Program-made: the position numbers and the translations under genes
In this document: positions 9,329-18,164 of the stretch, piece by piece
How positions within the stretch are numbered: the first letter of the stretch is position 1
Layout of the letters: each line of letters opens with the position of its first letter
From: Synergistales bacterium
Lineage (GTDB): Bacteria; Synergistota; Synergistia; Synergistales; Aminiphilaceae
Reading direction: 5' to 3'
DNA length: 38,172 nt
NCBI GenBank assembly: GCA_021736445.1
Contig: JAIPGA010000016.1
Coordinates: 1-38,172 of the forward strand
Notes under the pieces: generated by a model
The model's input: only the letters and a program-made list of their open reading frames with translations
Told to the model about the DNA's origin: nothing
The model's database searches: none

Positions 9329-10720
9329 ATGTCCACGTTTCGGATGTGGGAAGTCTTTGCAAAGGCCGAGAGCGGCCCCTTCTACAGGGACCAGAACGAA
9401 TGGATGATGAAATCCTTCATCCCGGAGATCCGCCGGGTCGTGAAGGAGCACGGCATCAAGTGGGACAAAAAGACCATCGTCAACGGCGACGACGACCTGG
9501 CCGACAGGCTCTGGGCCGCCGCCAGGGATTTCTTCCTCTCCGTGGGCGTCTACCACCAGGAGACCCACAGGGTGATGCAGTTCACCGAGCAGGAGGTCGA
9601 CGAGGTCCTCTACACCAAGCAACCCTCCTACATGGTAGGCGCAGGCCACGACCAGCGCCGGCTCGGGATGCGCGCCGTGGAAGACAGGGAGAAACGGCCC
9701 TTCCACCTCTTCAGCCCCGACGCCAACTTCAGCACCGACATCCACAAGAAGGCCTGCATGGCCTATCTGAAGGAGCCCATGCTTGACGGGCTCTGCGCTC
9801 CGCTGATCGAGGACTTCATGGGCCGCAAGGCCACCTCCCAGAGCCCCACGGAGGTCGCCGCCGCCATGGAGCACGCCATGAACCTCCGGGACGCCCAGCG
9901 GCTGGTGGGCAAACCCGACGTCTGGACCGTCTCCGTGGGGACCGCCGAAACGGACCAGGCCCAGATCGCCGCCGCCGACCCCTCCTGGGGGGTCCGTCCC
10001 TCCCATCTGGACGGACGGATGGTCTCCATCCTCTCGGAGATGACCACCAGCGACGCCATGCTCAACAAGTCGCTCCACTACCGCTCCTACGGGAATGTCT
10101 TCGGCAACCTCTGCGGCGCCATCTACGGGGGGCACGCCGGCGGGGCCGAGGCCACCGCTGTCCTCCAGACCGCCTACAACATCCAGGGCGCCTGTCTCTA
10201 CGGCTCCTGCTGGGCGCTGAACTTCCCCTTCCACCTCAAGTGGCAGTCCACCACCACCAGGGAGCTGCTCTGGCTGCAGAGCCTGCTCAGCCAGGCGCTG
10301 TCGCGGAACTCCAATCTCATCTTCCTCAACAACCTCTTCGCCAACGCCGGGCCGGGCACGGACCAGCTCTACTGGGAGTGCGCCAACCACGCCATCGCCT
10401 GCGAATCCTCCGGCGGCAACCCCTGGGGAGCGGCGACCTGCCGGAACAAGTTCACCGACCACGCCACGCCGCTGGAATCCCGGTTCTTCCACGAATGCTC
10501 CGAGGCCTCCTTCAACATGCGTCTCTCCAGGGCCCAGGCCGACGAGATGTGCCGGAAGATCATGGAGAAGTACGAATCCCTCGTTCCCGTGGACAACTAC
10601 GGCCATACCATCCAGGAGGTCTACGACATGGAACGGCTGACCCCGCGGCAGGAATACATCGATCAATACCACCGCATGAAGGACGAACTTTCCAAGATAG
10701 GACTCCGGTTCCCCTACTAG
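9329..10720 (+). CDS. MtmB-family corrinoid methyltransferase lacking pyrrolysine
   Basis: A 463-residue protein. Comparison with MtmB (monomethylamine:corrinoid methyltransferase, about 458 residues) is from memory. Shared blocks run along its length: FTEQEVDEVL near 85, QSPTEVAAA near 171, VGKPDV near 193, YGGHAGGAEAT near 266, LKWQSTTTREL near 303, NAGPGTDQLYWE near 339 and VYDMERLTPRQEY near 431. In MtmB1 pyrrolysine 202 is read from an in-frame amber codon. Here the aligned place is S202-V203, encoded TCC-GTG at 9932-9937, and the frame has no internal stop. The protein should transfer a methyl group from an unknown substrate to the adjacent corrinoid protein. The substrate need not be monomethylamine, since pyrrolysine is the catalytic residue in MtmB. 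The analogy is MtgB within the MttB family. Confidence 0.85.
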   Translation: MSTFRMWEVFAKAESGPFYRDQNEWMMKSFIPEIRRVVKEHGIKWDKKTIVNGDDDLADRLWAAARDFFLSVGVYHQETHRVMQFTEQEVDEVLYTKQPSYMVGAGHDQRRLGMRAVEDREKRPFHLFSPDANFSTDIHKKACMAYLKEPMLDGLCAPLIEDFMGRKATSQSPTEVAAAMEHAMNLRDAQRLVGKPDVWTVSVGTAETDQAQIAAADPSWGVRPSHLDGRMVSILSEMTTSDAMLNKSLHYRSYGNVFGNLCGAIYGGHAGGAEATAVLQTAYNIQGACLYGSCWALNFPFHLKWQSTTTRELLWLQSLLSQALSRNSNLIFLNNLFANAGPGTDQLYWECANHAIACESSGGNPWGAATCRNKFTDHATPLESRFFHECSEASFNMRLSRAQADEMCRKIMEKYESLVPVDNYGHTIQEVYDMERLTPRQEYIDQYHRMKDELSKIGLRFPY

Positions 10721-10735
10721 AATCTCCCACAACAA

Positions 10736-10791
10736 GGCCAGTGGAACGAAACGGGACCTCCGCCACCCCGCCTCCTTTCGTTCCACTGGCC
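10736..10791 (+). terminator. Perfect 16-bp hairpin between the MtmB-like and NhaC genes
   Basis: GGCCAGTGGAACGAAA (10736-10751) and its exact complement (10776-10791) flank a 24-base loop. Only a weak pyrimidine tract (CTTTCC) follows, so this is either a leaky terminator or an mRNA-stabilising hairpin that lowers expression of downstream genes relative to the two methyltransfer genes. Confidence 0.6.
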
Positions 10792-10837
10792 CTTTCCATA
10801 AACGGTCGGATCAACCAGAAAGAGGGAGTGATTCTCT

Positions 10838-12237
10838 GTGTCAAGCAAGATACGGCCATCCTTTGGAACCTCCGCGGGAGTCTTTCTGTCCATTGTCACC
10901 ATCCTGATCGTAGGCATCTTCTATCTGCAGGTCGGCATCCACGTGCTACTCATTCTCGGAGCAGTGGTAACAGCGCTGGTTTCGAAGAAACTGGGGTACA
11001 GCTGGAAGGAAATCCAGGAGGCCATGTCCAACGGCGTGGGCCGCGGCATGGTGGCGATGTTCATCTTCATTCTCATCGGTATGGTGATCGGCTCGTGGAT
11101 CCACTGCGGTGCGGTGCCCACGCTCATTTTCTACGGCCTCGATCTCCTGACGCCGGCGGTCTTTCTGCCGCTGGGGCTGGTGATCTGCGCCATCACCTCG
11201 CTGGCCACGGGGACCTCCTGGGGAACCGCCGGAACGATCGGACTGGCCATGATGGGGATCGGCTCGGGGCTGGGCGTCCCGCCGGCCATCACGGCGGGTA
11301 TGGTGATCTCCGGTGCCTGCCTCGGCGACAAGATGTCCCCGCTTTCGGACACCACCAACCTGGCGGCGGCCTCGGCGGGTACGGATCTCTACGACCATAT
11401 CAAGGCCATGCTCTACACCACCATCCCCTCCTTTCTCATCGCCCTGGCGGCGTTCACCTTCATCGGCCTCAAATACTCCAGCGGTTCCTTCGATGTGGCC
11501 GCCGTGGCGGAGATCCAGAACGCCATCGCCACGGAGTTCAACATCACGCCGCTGGTGCTGCTGCCGATGGTGCTGGTGATCGTGCTGAGCATGATGAAGG
11601 TGCCCCCGTACCGGCCATGATCTCCGGAGCCTTCCTGGGAACACTCCTTTCCATGCCCCTGCAGGGGGCCACGCTCAGCGAGGCCCTGACGGCCATCAAC
11701 TACGGCTTCAGCGGCGACAGCAGCGTGGCGGCGGTGAACGACCTGCTCAACAGGGGCGGCATCCAGAGCATGATGTGGACCTTCTCGCTGTCCTTCATCG
11801 CCCTCAGCCTCGGCGGCGCACTGGACGAGATGGGCTACCTCAGCGTCCTCGTTGAGACCATCCTCCAGAAGGTGCGCTCCGCCGCCGGACTGATGACCGC
11901 TGCCGTGCTCACCGCCATCGTGGGCAACGCCTCCATGGGCGAGGCCTACCTGTCGATCATCCTCAACGGACGGCTCTACCACGAGGCCTTCGAAAAGGTG
12001 GGCCTCCGCAAGAGCATGCTCTCCAGGGCCACCGAGGAGGGCGCCACGCTGACCACGACCATCATCCCCTGGACCACCGCCGGCGCCTTCATGGCGGCCA
12101 CGCTGGGCGTCCCGACGATCTACTACCTCCCCTTCGCGCTGCTCAACTGGATCAATCCCCTCCTGTCGATCATATTGAGCCAGCTGGGCATCTTCATGTT
12201 CTACGGCAAGGACCCCCGCGAAGAGGTAGAGGCCTAG
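10838..12237 (+). pseudogene. NhaC-family Na+/H+ antiporter-type transporter, interrupted by a one-base frameshift
   Basis: Two frames together encode one membrane protein. The first (GTG at 10838, GAGGGAG upstream) runs 260 residues to a TGA at 11618-11620. The second continues the family sequence from about 11608 to a TAG at 12235-12237. The join falls on a run of five C (11603-11607); one extra C, or a -1 slip there, gives KVPPVPAMISGAFLG with no gap. The signature GDKMSPLSDTTNLA near residue 167 and about eleven hydrophobic segments identify NhaC-type transporters, total about 466 residues. Within this cluster it could exchange Na+/H+ or import or export a methylated compound. A sequencing error, a real recent mutation or programmed slippage are all possible. 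Confidence 0.85.
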
Positions 12238-12259
12238 GCGACCGATAAGGAAGCGCGGT

Positions 12260-12377
12260 TCCGAAAGAGGCGTTCCCTCTTTTCGGACCCGCCCCCGGAG
12301 ACCGGGATATGACACGGCAGGCGACACGCAGAAGCGGCGGAGTCCCGCCCCGGGGGATCACCCCCCGGCGGGGCTCC
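12260..12377 (+). terminator. Two hairpins in the gap before the molybdopterin enzyme
   Basis: TCCGAAAGAGG (12260-12270) pairs with CCTCTTTTCGGA (12276-12287) with one bulged T. A second GC-rich imperfect stem lies at about 12339-12377. Neither has a U-run after it. They may be weak terminators or processing sites. No gene is visible from 12238 to 12472. Confidence 0.4.
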
Positions 12378-12472
12378 CCTTCGGGATTCATAGGAAAAGC
12401 AAAAGAAGCGACCGTGCAGACCGCGAGCTGTTCAGAAGCTTTTCAGCAGGACCGGAAACCGAGGTGGCAGAT

Positions 12473-14530
12473 ATGGCGGAACAGACAGTAAAGACACTCT
12501 GCCGGATGTGCGACGACCACTGCGGCATGGAGGTCACCGTGGAAGACGGTGTCGTCAAAGGTGTGCGGGGAAACCCCGACCACCCCTGGAACCGCGGGCA
12601 TCTCTGCGCAAAGGGAAAGGCGGCGGTGGAATTCGTCAACGCCCCCGACAGGCTCTACCGGCCCCTCAAGAAGACCCCCCAGGGGTGGGAGGAGATCCCC
12701 CTGGAACAGGCCCTCGACGAGATCGCCCGGCGGGTACGCGATATCCAGGCCCGCTACGGCGACCGCGGCATGGGCATCTGGAAGGGGGAGGCCGTGGGCT
12801 TCAACCAGGAGGAGGAGATGGCCAGGCGCTTCTGCCACGCCATCGGGACGCCGAACTACTTCTCCTGCGACTCCCAGTGCTTCGTCTCCCGGTTCATGGG
12901 GTACCGCTTCGTCTTCGGCACCTCCGCCTACCCCTTCCCGGACTGCGCCAACTCCCGGGCCATCCTCGTCTGGGGAACCAACCCCCCGTCGACGCACCCC
13001 TTCATGACCCACAGCATCCAGCGGGGGCAGCAGCGGGGCGCAAAGCTGGTGGCCGTGGATCCCCGCCTCAGCCACATCGCCCGGCAGGCCGACCTTTTCG
13101 TCCGGATCCTGCCGGGCACCGACGGCGCGCTGGCGCTGGGCCTGGCCAATATCCTCATCTCCCGGGGCTGGTACGACCGGGACTTCATCGAACACCACAC
13201 AATGGGTTTCGACCGCTTCCGGGACTACGCCGCCGGGTTCGACAAAGCCTCCGTCGCCGAAGAGACGGGCATATCCCCCGAGGAGATGGAGGAGATGGCC
13301 CGCACGCTCTACGAGGCCTCGCCTGAGGTCTCCATCTACATGGGCGTCGGCCTGGAACACCACGTGAACGGCGTCAACAACATCCGCGCCATCGCCGCAC
13401 TGCCGGCGCTCTGCGGGGCACTGGACCGCAAGGGGGGCAACCGCCTCCTGGCGGGCCCGCCGCTGCGCAACCTCACCCTCTACGACGAGAAGCCGCTGAC
13501 CCACCTGGGCCCCATCGGCGCCGACCGCTTCCCCGTCCTCTACGACCAGCGGCAGGAGTGCCACACCATGACCGCCATGGAGACGATCCTCACCGGCGAT
13601 CCCTACCCGCTGCGGGGCATGATCGTCACGGCGGGCAACCCCGCCTCGACGAACCCCAACCTCCGGAAGGTCAAGGAGGCGCTTGCCGGCCTGGATCTGC
13701 TGGTGGTCCGGGAGCTCTTCATGACGGAGACGGCCCGGCTGGCCGACTACGTGCTGCCCGCCGCCAGTTTCATGGAACGGACGGAGGTCTTCTGCCACGC
13801 ATCGCTGCAGCTCCTCAACCTCACCCAGCGGGTCTTTTCCATTCCGGGCGTCCAGGACGAATACTCCTTCTGGCGCGACCTGGCCCACCGGCTGGGCGCC
13901 GGGGAGTACTTCCCCTGGGAGAACGAGGAGGAGCTCAACGCCTGGATTCTCGAACCCACACCCTTTACGACGGAAGAGCTGGCCGCCCATCCCGAGGGGG
14001 TCCGCTACACGCCGATACGGCTGGAAAAGTGGCGGCACACCCCTCTGAACACGGAAAGCGGCAAGGTGGAGTTCACCTCGGACTACCTCCGGCGCTTCGG
14101 GCTCAGCGAGCTGCCCGAATACATCCAGCCGGCCTACAGGAAGCAACCCGACGAGACCTACCCCCTCTGCATGACCACAGGGGCGAGGAAGTCCTTTTTC
14201 GTGCACAGCCGGTACCACAACATCCCGCGGTTCAACAGACTCTGCCCCGAAGCGGAGCTGGAGATGCACCCCCGCGACGCCGCGGCCCTGGGGCTCGTCG
14301 ACGGGCAGCGGGTGCGTGTCGTCTCCCGGCACGGCGAGGTGGCCATGCAGCTCTGCATCGTCCAGGAGGGGGAGATCAAAGGAGGCTGTGTGCACAGCCT
14401 GCACGGCTTCTGCCGGGACAACGTGAACTACGTCACCCACGACCTTGACAACGACCCCATCTCCGGCTTCCCGCTGCTCAAATCCTTCCCGGTGCGCGTA
14501 GAGGCGGCGGAAGAGGAGCCCTCATGGTGA
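12473..14530 (+). CDS. Molybdopterin-dependent oxidoreductase with N-terminal 4Fe-4S domain
   Basis: A 685-residue protein of the DMSO-reductase superfamily. It has the N-terminal 4Fe-4S motif C10-x2-C13-x3-C17-x27-C45, the pterin-binding blocks VWGTNPPSTHPF, VAVDPRLSHIA and IVTAGNPASTNPN, and a C-terminal molydopterin dinucleotide-binding domain (MTTGARKSFFVHSR through HGFCRDNVNYV). The segment NYFSCDSQCF (residues 128-137) is where a Mo/W ligand would sit; Cys136 is the candidate. There is no Tat signal, so it is cytoplasmic. The ATG at 12473 is preferred over the GTG at 12464 because GAGG at 12461 is spaced for it. The substrate is unknown. It sits between the transporter and the activator genes of the corrinoid cluster, which is unusual. 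Confidence 0.85.
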   Translation: MAEQTVKTLCRMCDDHCGMEVTVEDGVVKGVRGNPDHPWNRGHLCAKGKAAVEFVNAPDRLYRPLKKTPQGWEEIPLEQALDEIARRVRDIQARYGDRGMGIWKGEAVGFNQEEEMARRFCHAIGTPNYFSCDSQCFVSRFMGYRFVFGTSAYPFPDCANSRAILVWGTNPPSTHPFMTHSIQRGQQRGAKLVAVDPRLSHIARQADLFVRILPGTDGALALGLANILISRGWYDRDFIEHHTMGFDRFRDYAAGFDKASVAEETGISPEEMEEMARTLYEASPEVSIYMGVGLEHHVNGVNNIRAIAALPALCGALDRKGGNRLLAGPPLRNLTLYDEKPLTHLGPIGADRFPVLYDQRQECHTMTAMETILTGDPYPLRGMIVTAGNPASTNPNLRKVKEALAGLDLLVVRELFMTETARLADYVLPAASFMERTEVFCHASLQLLNLTQRVFSIPGVQDEYSFWRDLAHRLGAGEYFPWENEEELNAWILEPTPFTTEELAAHPEGVRYTPIRLEKWRHTPLNTESGKVEFTSDYLRRFGLSELPEYIQPAYRKQPDETYPLCMTTGARKSFFVHSRYHNIPRFNRLCPEAELEMHPRDAAALGLVDGQRVRVVSRHGEVAMQLCIVQEGEIKGGCVHSLHGFCRDNVNYVTHDLDNDPISGFPLLKSFPVRVEAAEEEPSW

Positions 14531-14580
14531 CACCGGAAGCCTCCCGGCGTTGCGGTGCGGCCTGAGGCAGGTCCCCGCGC

Positions 14581-14609
14581 TTGAGTGTCTGACGGCGAAG
14601 GCCTATAGT
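14581..14609 (+). promoter_or_regulatory. Candidate internal promoter before the ASKHA activator gene
   Basis: TTGAGT (14581-14586), a 17-base spacer, and TATAGT (14604-14609). Transcription would start near 14616, about 37 bases before the ATG at 14653. It would allow the activator and the last two genes to be made apart from the upstream genes. Confidence 0.5.
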
Positions 14610-14652
14610 GTTGCGGCACGAAAAGGATCATCCACTGTTGGGAGATGAAGCT

Positions 14653-16254
14653 ATGGAACCACGGGACATCCGGATCGTTTTCCAGCCCTCCGGCACCACC
14701 GCCCGGGCGCGGGAGGGAGAGATACTGCACGACGTCGCCGCCGGGGCGGGCGTGCGGATCGCCAGGCCCTGCGGCGGTGCGGGAAGCTGCGGGAAGTGCC
14801 GCGTCCGCGTAGCAGGGGCTGCCGCCCCGCCGACGGAGACAGAGCGGAGGCTCTTGAGTGCCTCGGATCTCCGGGACGGTATCCGCCTCGCCTGCGCCGC
14901 CACCGTGGCCGGTGAGGCCGAGGTCCACGTGATCGACAGCGCATCCGGTGCGGGGTCGCCCATTCTCTCCAAGCTCGCCGGCGGCGACATCCAGTGGGCG
15001 CCCGATACGAGCGGCTACGGAGTGGCCTTCGACATCGGCACCACCACCCTGGTGGCCTACCTGCTGGACCTCGACGGCCAGCGTGTGGTGGACTCCCTCT
15101 CCTTTCTCAACCCCCAGTGCAGCTACGGCGACGATGTGGTCTCCCGTATCGCCCACTGCGCCGAAGAGGGAGGGCTCCAGCAGCTGCAGCGCTCGCTGGT
15201 GGAGGAGATGAACAGGCGGCTTGCCGAGCTGGCCGGACGTAACGGCTTGCAAACAGAAGACATCAGCGGGATCACCGCCGCGGGCAACACCGTGATGAAG
15301 CACCTCCTGGCGGGGATCTCCCCGCAGAGCATCGGCGTCAGCCCCTACAAGCCGTCGTTCCTCACGCTGCCGCCCATGGAGGCGGCCTCACTGGGGCTTT
15401 TGTGCTGCCCCGGAAGTCTGGTGAAGCTCATTCCCAACGTGGCGGGCTACGTGGGTGGCGATATCGTGGCCGGCGTGGCCGCCACGGGCATGGCCGAGTC
15501 GGAAACGATGCGCCTTCTGATCGACATCGGCACGAACAACGAGATCGTTCTCGGCAACCGGGATGGGCTGTTCTGCTGCGCCGCGGCGGCGGGCCCGGCC
15601 TTCGAGGGGGCGCGCATCGAAAACGGGATGACCGCCGCCCCCGGGGCCATCGAGCGGGTCTTTTGCAGTGAAGGAGACCTGATGGTGCAGACCATCGCCG
15701 GCGACCCGCCGCGGGGCCTCTGCGGCTCCGGCCTGGTGGACGCCATGGCCCTGCTGCTCGACGCGGGCATCATCGACAGAAGCGGCCGGATGACCGACCC
15801 GGAACGATGCCCCGATCCCCGGCTCCGCCGCCGTCTCGACCGAAACGAACGGGGGATCCTCCGCTTCCTGCTGACCGACGATGCCCACCCTGTCTCTCTC
15901 ACCCAGAAGGATGTCCGGGAGGTGCAGCTCGCGCTGGGGGCCATCCGCGTCGGCGCGGAGGTGCTCCTGGAGCGGGCGGGACTCCCCGCGGAGGAGGTGG
16001 ACGAGGTGCTTCTGGCCGGTGCCTTCGGCAACTACATCGACCGCACAAGCGCCCTCCGCATCGGACTGCTGCCCGCCGTGCCCGCCGCGAGGATCACAAG
16101 CGTCCACAACACCGCCGGACTCGGCGCCGCCATGGCCCTGGCCTCGAAGCACTTCTACGGGAAGACCTACAGCATCGCCGAGAAGATGGAGTATATCGAG
16201 CTCTCCACACTGGACGACTTCCAGGAGCGCTTTGTCGGCGCCATGACCTTTTAG
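14653..16254 (+). CDS. 2Fe-2S/ASKHA corrinoid-activation ATPase (RACo/RamA type)
   Basis: A 533-residue protein. A plant-type 2Fe-2S ferredoxin domain leads (C40-x5-C46-x2-C49-x31-C81), followed by a linker and an ASKHA ATPase domain with GVAFDIGTTTLVAYL near residue 123, LLIDIGTNNEIVLG, AAAAGPAFEGARIENGM, LCGSGLVDAMA and LLAGAFGNYIDR. This is the bacterial RACo layout. Archaeal RamA instead has C-terminal 4Fe-4S clusters. These proteins use ATP to reduce inactive Co(II) corrinoid to Co(I), rescuing carriers such as the one at 8635. The ATG at 14653 is chosen because GGGAG lies 8 bases ahead and a promoter candidate lies between it and the upstream in-frame GTG at 14608. Confidence 0.9.
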   Translation: MEPRDIRIVFQPSGTTARAREGEILHDVAAGAGVRIARPCGGAGSCGKCRVRVAGAAAPPTETERRLLSASDLRDGIRLACAATVAGEAEVHVIDSASGAGSPILSKLAGGDIQWAPDTSGYGVAFDIGTTTLVAYLLDLDGQRVVDSLSFLNPQCSYGDDVVSRIAHCAEEGGLQQLQRSLVEEMNRRLAELAGRNGLQTEDISGITAAGNTVMKHLLAGISPQSIGVSPYKPSFLTLPPMEAASLGLLCCPGSLVKLIPNVAGYVGGDIVAGVAATGMAESETMRLLIDIGTNNEIVLGNRDGLFCCAAAAGPAFEGARIENGMTAAPGAIERVFCSEGDLMVQTIAGDPPRGLCGSGLVDAMALLLDAGIIDRSGRMTDPERCPDPRLRRRLDRNERGILRFLLTDDAHPVSLTQKDVREVQLALGAIRVGAEVLLERAGLPAEEVDEVLLAGAFGNYIDRTSALRIGLLPAVPAARITSVHNTAGLGAAMALASKHFYGKTYSIAEKMEYIELSTLDDFQERFVGAMTF

Positions 16255-16271
16255 GAGCCACGGAGGTTCCC

Positions 16272-17087
16272 ATGTCTTCCATGCTCACGATTGTCTGCAC
16301 CGACCGCACCGGCCCGTCGCCGGAAGACGCCGGCACCGTCGACGCCGTTCCCGTGACGGTAGATTTCTCCCATCTCCGGGAGCACCACCGCAGGATGGGG
16401 ACAAAGCACCTCGAGAACGTGGATGAATTCCTGGCATACTGGCACGGCGAGGCCGAACAGCGCTTTGCGGACCCCAGGGCGCGGGTGGTACTCATGGACG
16501 CCCCTACCGGCCGGGAGACCTTCGGGCAGGATCTGCAGAGGGAAGAAGGAAAGGACAGCCTGATCGCCATGGCCGTCTGGACCGTCGGAAGCAGGCTGGA
16601 GGAAGAGAGCGCCGAGATGGCCTCCCGGAACGGAGAACGGATACGGGGGCTCCTGCTGGATGTGACGGGAACGCTGATGCTCTTTGCCATCCACGACGCA
16701 CTGCTGGACTGGCTCCGGAAGGGGGTGGCCGAACCCCGGGGGCTCAGCCTGACCGAGGAGTTCTACCCCGGATTCAGCGGTATCGACAGCCACATGATGG
16801 AACGCATCCAATCCGTCGGGAAGACAGGGGAGACCATCGGCGTGACGGCACGGAAGGGCTACGTCCTCCATCCCGGCAAGAGCCAGTGCTCCTTTGTCAC
16901 CGTCGGCGAGGGCGAGGAGGGCATCCAGAAAGGCCCTCCTCCCTGCAACCCCTGTCTGGGCGTCCGCTGCCTCTACTACCAGCTCGGCGGCTGCCATCTG
17001 ACAGCCAGGGGGAGGAGCCCCCGAAACGAGACCAGCCACACCGACCGTGCATCGACCACCACCAAAAAAGGAGGAACGACGCGATGA
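16272..17087 (+). CDS. MetH-activation-domain-like small protein with C-terminal Cys cluster
   Basis: A 271-residue soluble protein, recognised only by weak similarity. The stretch EEFYPGFSGIDSHMMERI, then IGVTARKGYVLHPGKSQCSF, resembles the activation domain of B12-dependent methionine synthase, where a similar Pro-Gly-Tyr segment and an IGV...M.P.KS segment occur. A C-terminal C-x2-C-x4-C cluster (PPCNPCLGVRCLYY) and a further Cys resemble small anaerobe proteins of this type and could hold a metal or Fe-S centre. Its position between the ASKHA activator and the MtbA-like methyltransferase supports a role in corrinoid redox activation. GGAGG lies close before the ATG at 16272; its stop overlaps the next start (ATGA at 17084-17087). 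Function is inference. Confidence 0.6.
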   Translation: MSSMLTIVCTDRTGPSPEDAGTVDAVPVTVDFSHLREHHRRMGTKHLENVDEFLAYWHGEAEQRFADPRARVVLMDAPTGRETFGQDLQREEGKDSLIAMAVWTVGSRLEEESAEMASRNGERIRGLLLDVTGTLMLFAIHDALLDWLRKGVAEPRGLSLTEEFYPGFSGIDSHMMERIQSVGKTGETIGVTARKGYVLHPGKSQCSFVTVGEGEEGIQKGPPPCNPCLGVRCLYYQLGGCHLTARGRSPRNETSHTDRASTTTKKGGTTR

Positions 17088-18067
17088 CAAACCGCATTCT
17101 CCAATGGGCAAACGACCTGGGCAGGACACCTGTGGCCCCCCTGCTGGGGCATCCCGGGGCACCCCTGACGGGAACGACGCTGAAAGCGAATCTCACCGAC
17201 CCGGCGACCCAGACGGCCAGCCTCAAGGCTCTGGAAGAGGCCGTATCGCCGGACGCGCTCTTTCTCTTCATGGATCTCACCGTGGAGGCCGAAGCGCTGG
17301 GCTGCAGCATCGAGTTCGACGACAACGCACCCCCTTCGGTGGAGCATTCGCCCATCACCGACGCAAGCAAGCTCGGCGATCTGGATACCTCCCAGGACCT
17401 CCCGGGCAGGATGAGCACCTTCGTGGAGGTCGTCAGACAGGCCAGGGACACCCTGGATACACCGATCAGCGCCTACACCATCGGTCCCTTCACGCTGGCA
17501 TCGCAGCTCGCCGGCACCACAAACCTCTGCGTCTCCTGCATCAAGGATCCCGATTTCGTGAAACGACTGGTGGAACAATCCACGGAGGTCATCAAACAGT
17601 ACGCCGCCGCCCTGGTCGAAGCGGGCGTGGAGGTGTACACCATTCTCGAACCGTCTGCCGTCATGATCTCGGCCCAGCACTTCGGCAAATTCTCCGGGCC
17701 CTACTGCAGGGAGCTCTTCGATTCCGTCCCGCAGGCCTGGAAGATCCTCCATATCTGCGGCAACTCCGGTCATCTCCTGGAGGCGATGTGCGCCACCGGC
17801 GCCGAGGGGCTGAGCCTGGACGCCAACGTGAGCCTCCCCGAGCTGGCCCGTCGCTGCCCCGGGGACGTGGCGCTCATCGGCAACATCAGCCCCGTCCAGA
17901 CGGTGATGCAGAAGGACCCCGCAGCCATCCGCACAGCCGTGCTGGACCTGCGGAAAGAGATGGCGGAACACCCAAACTTCGTCCTCTCCACGGGCTGCGA
18001 CCTCCCCCTGGGGACACCCATGGAAAACGTGAAGGCCTTCGTAGAAGCCGGGAAGGAACCGCTCTAG
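17084..18067 (+). CDS. MtbA/MtaA-type methylcobamide methyltransferase (uroporphyrinogen decarboxylase fold)
   Basis: A 327-residue protein of the UroD/MtaA/CmuA family, usual length about 340. The zinc ligands of the MtaA/MtbA group are present: H223-x-C225 in ILHICGNSGH, and C305 in STGCDLPLGTP. These hold zinc, which binds the thiol acceptor in archaeal enzymes. It should take the methyl group off the corrinoid protein and pass it to an acceptor. In methanogens that is coenzyme M; in a bacterium the acceptor is unknown and may be tetrahydrofolate or another thiol. AAGGAGG lies 9 bases before the ATG, and it overlaps the previous gene by four bases. It ends the cluster at a strong terminator. 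Confidence 0.87.
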   Translation: MTNRILQWANDLGRTPVAPLLGHPGAPLTGTTLKANLTDPATQTASLKALEEAVSPDALFLFMDLTVEAEALGCSIEFDDNAPPSVEHSPITDASKLGDLDTSQDLPGRMSTFVEVVRQARDTLDTPISAYTIGPFTLASQLAGTTNLCVSCIKDPDFVKRLVEQSTEVIKQYAAALVEAGVEVYTILEPSAVMISAQHFGKFSGPYCRELFDSVPQAWKILHICGNSGHLLEAMCATGAEGLSLDANVSLPELARRCPGDVALIGNISPVQTVMQKDPAAIRTAVLDLRKEMAEHPNFVLSTGCDLPLGTPMENVKAFVEAGKEPL

Positions 18068-18164
18068 CCGCTTCAGCGGGAGCGGGAGGGCGGGCCGGGC
18101 TCCGGAACAGCCCACTCCGACAGGGAAGCTGTGCCGGACAGCCGAGCCCGACACCTCTACACAG

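Noticed and set aside
12473-14530. Selenocysteine-containing formate dehydrogenase
   Set aside because: No in-frame TGA occurs inside the gene and the candidate ligand position is Cys; overall motifs do not single out formate dehydrogenase.
14608-14652. In-frame GTG at 14608 as start of the ASKHA activator
   Set aside because: It overlaps the predicted -10 box, has no ribosome site, and the ATG at 14653 has GGGAG at good spacing and begins the ferredoxin domain.
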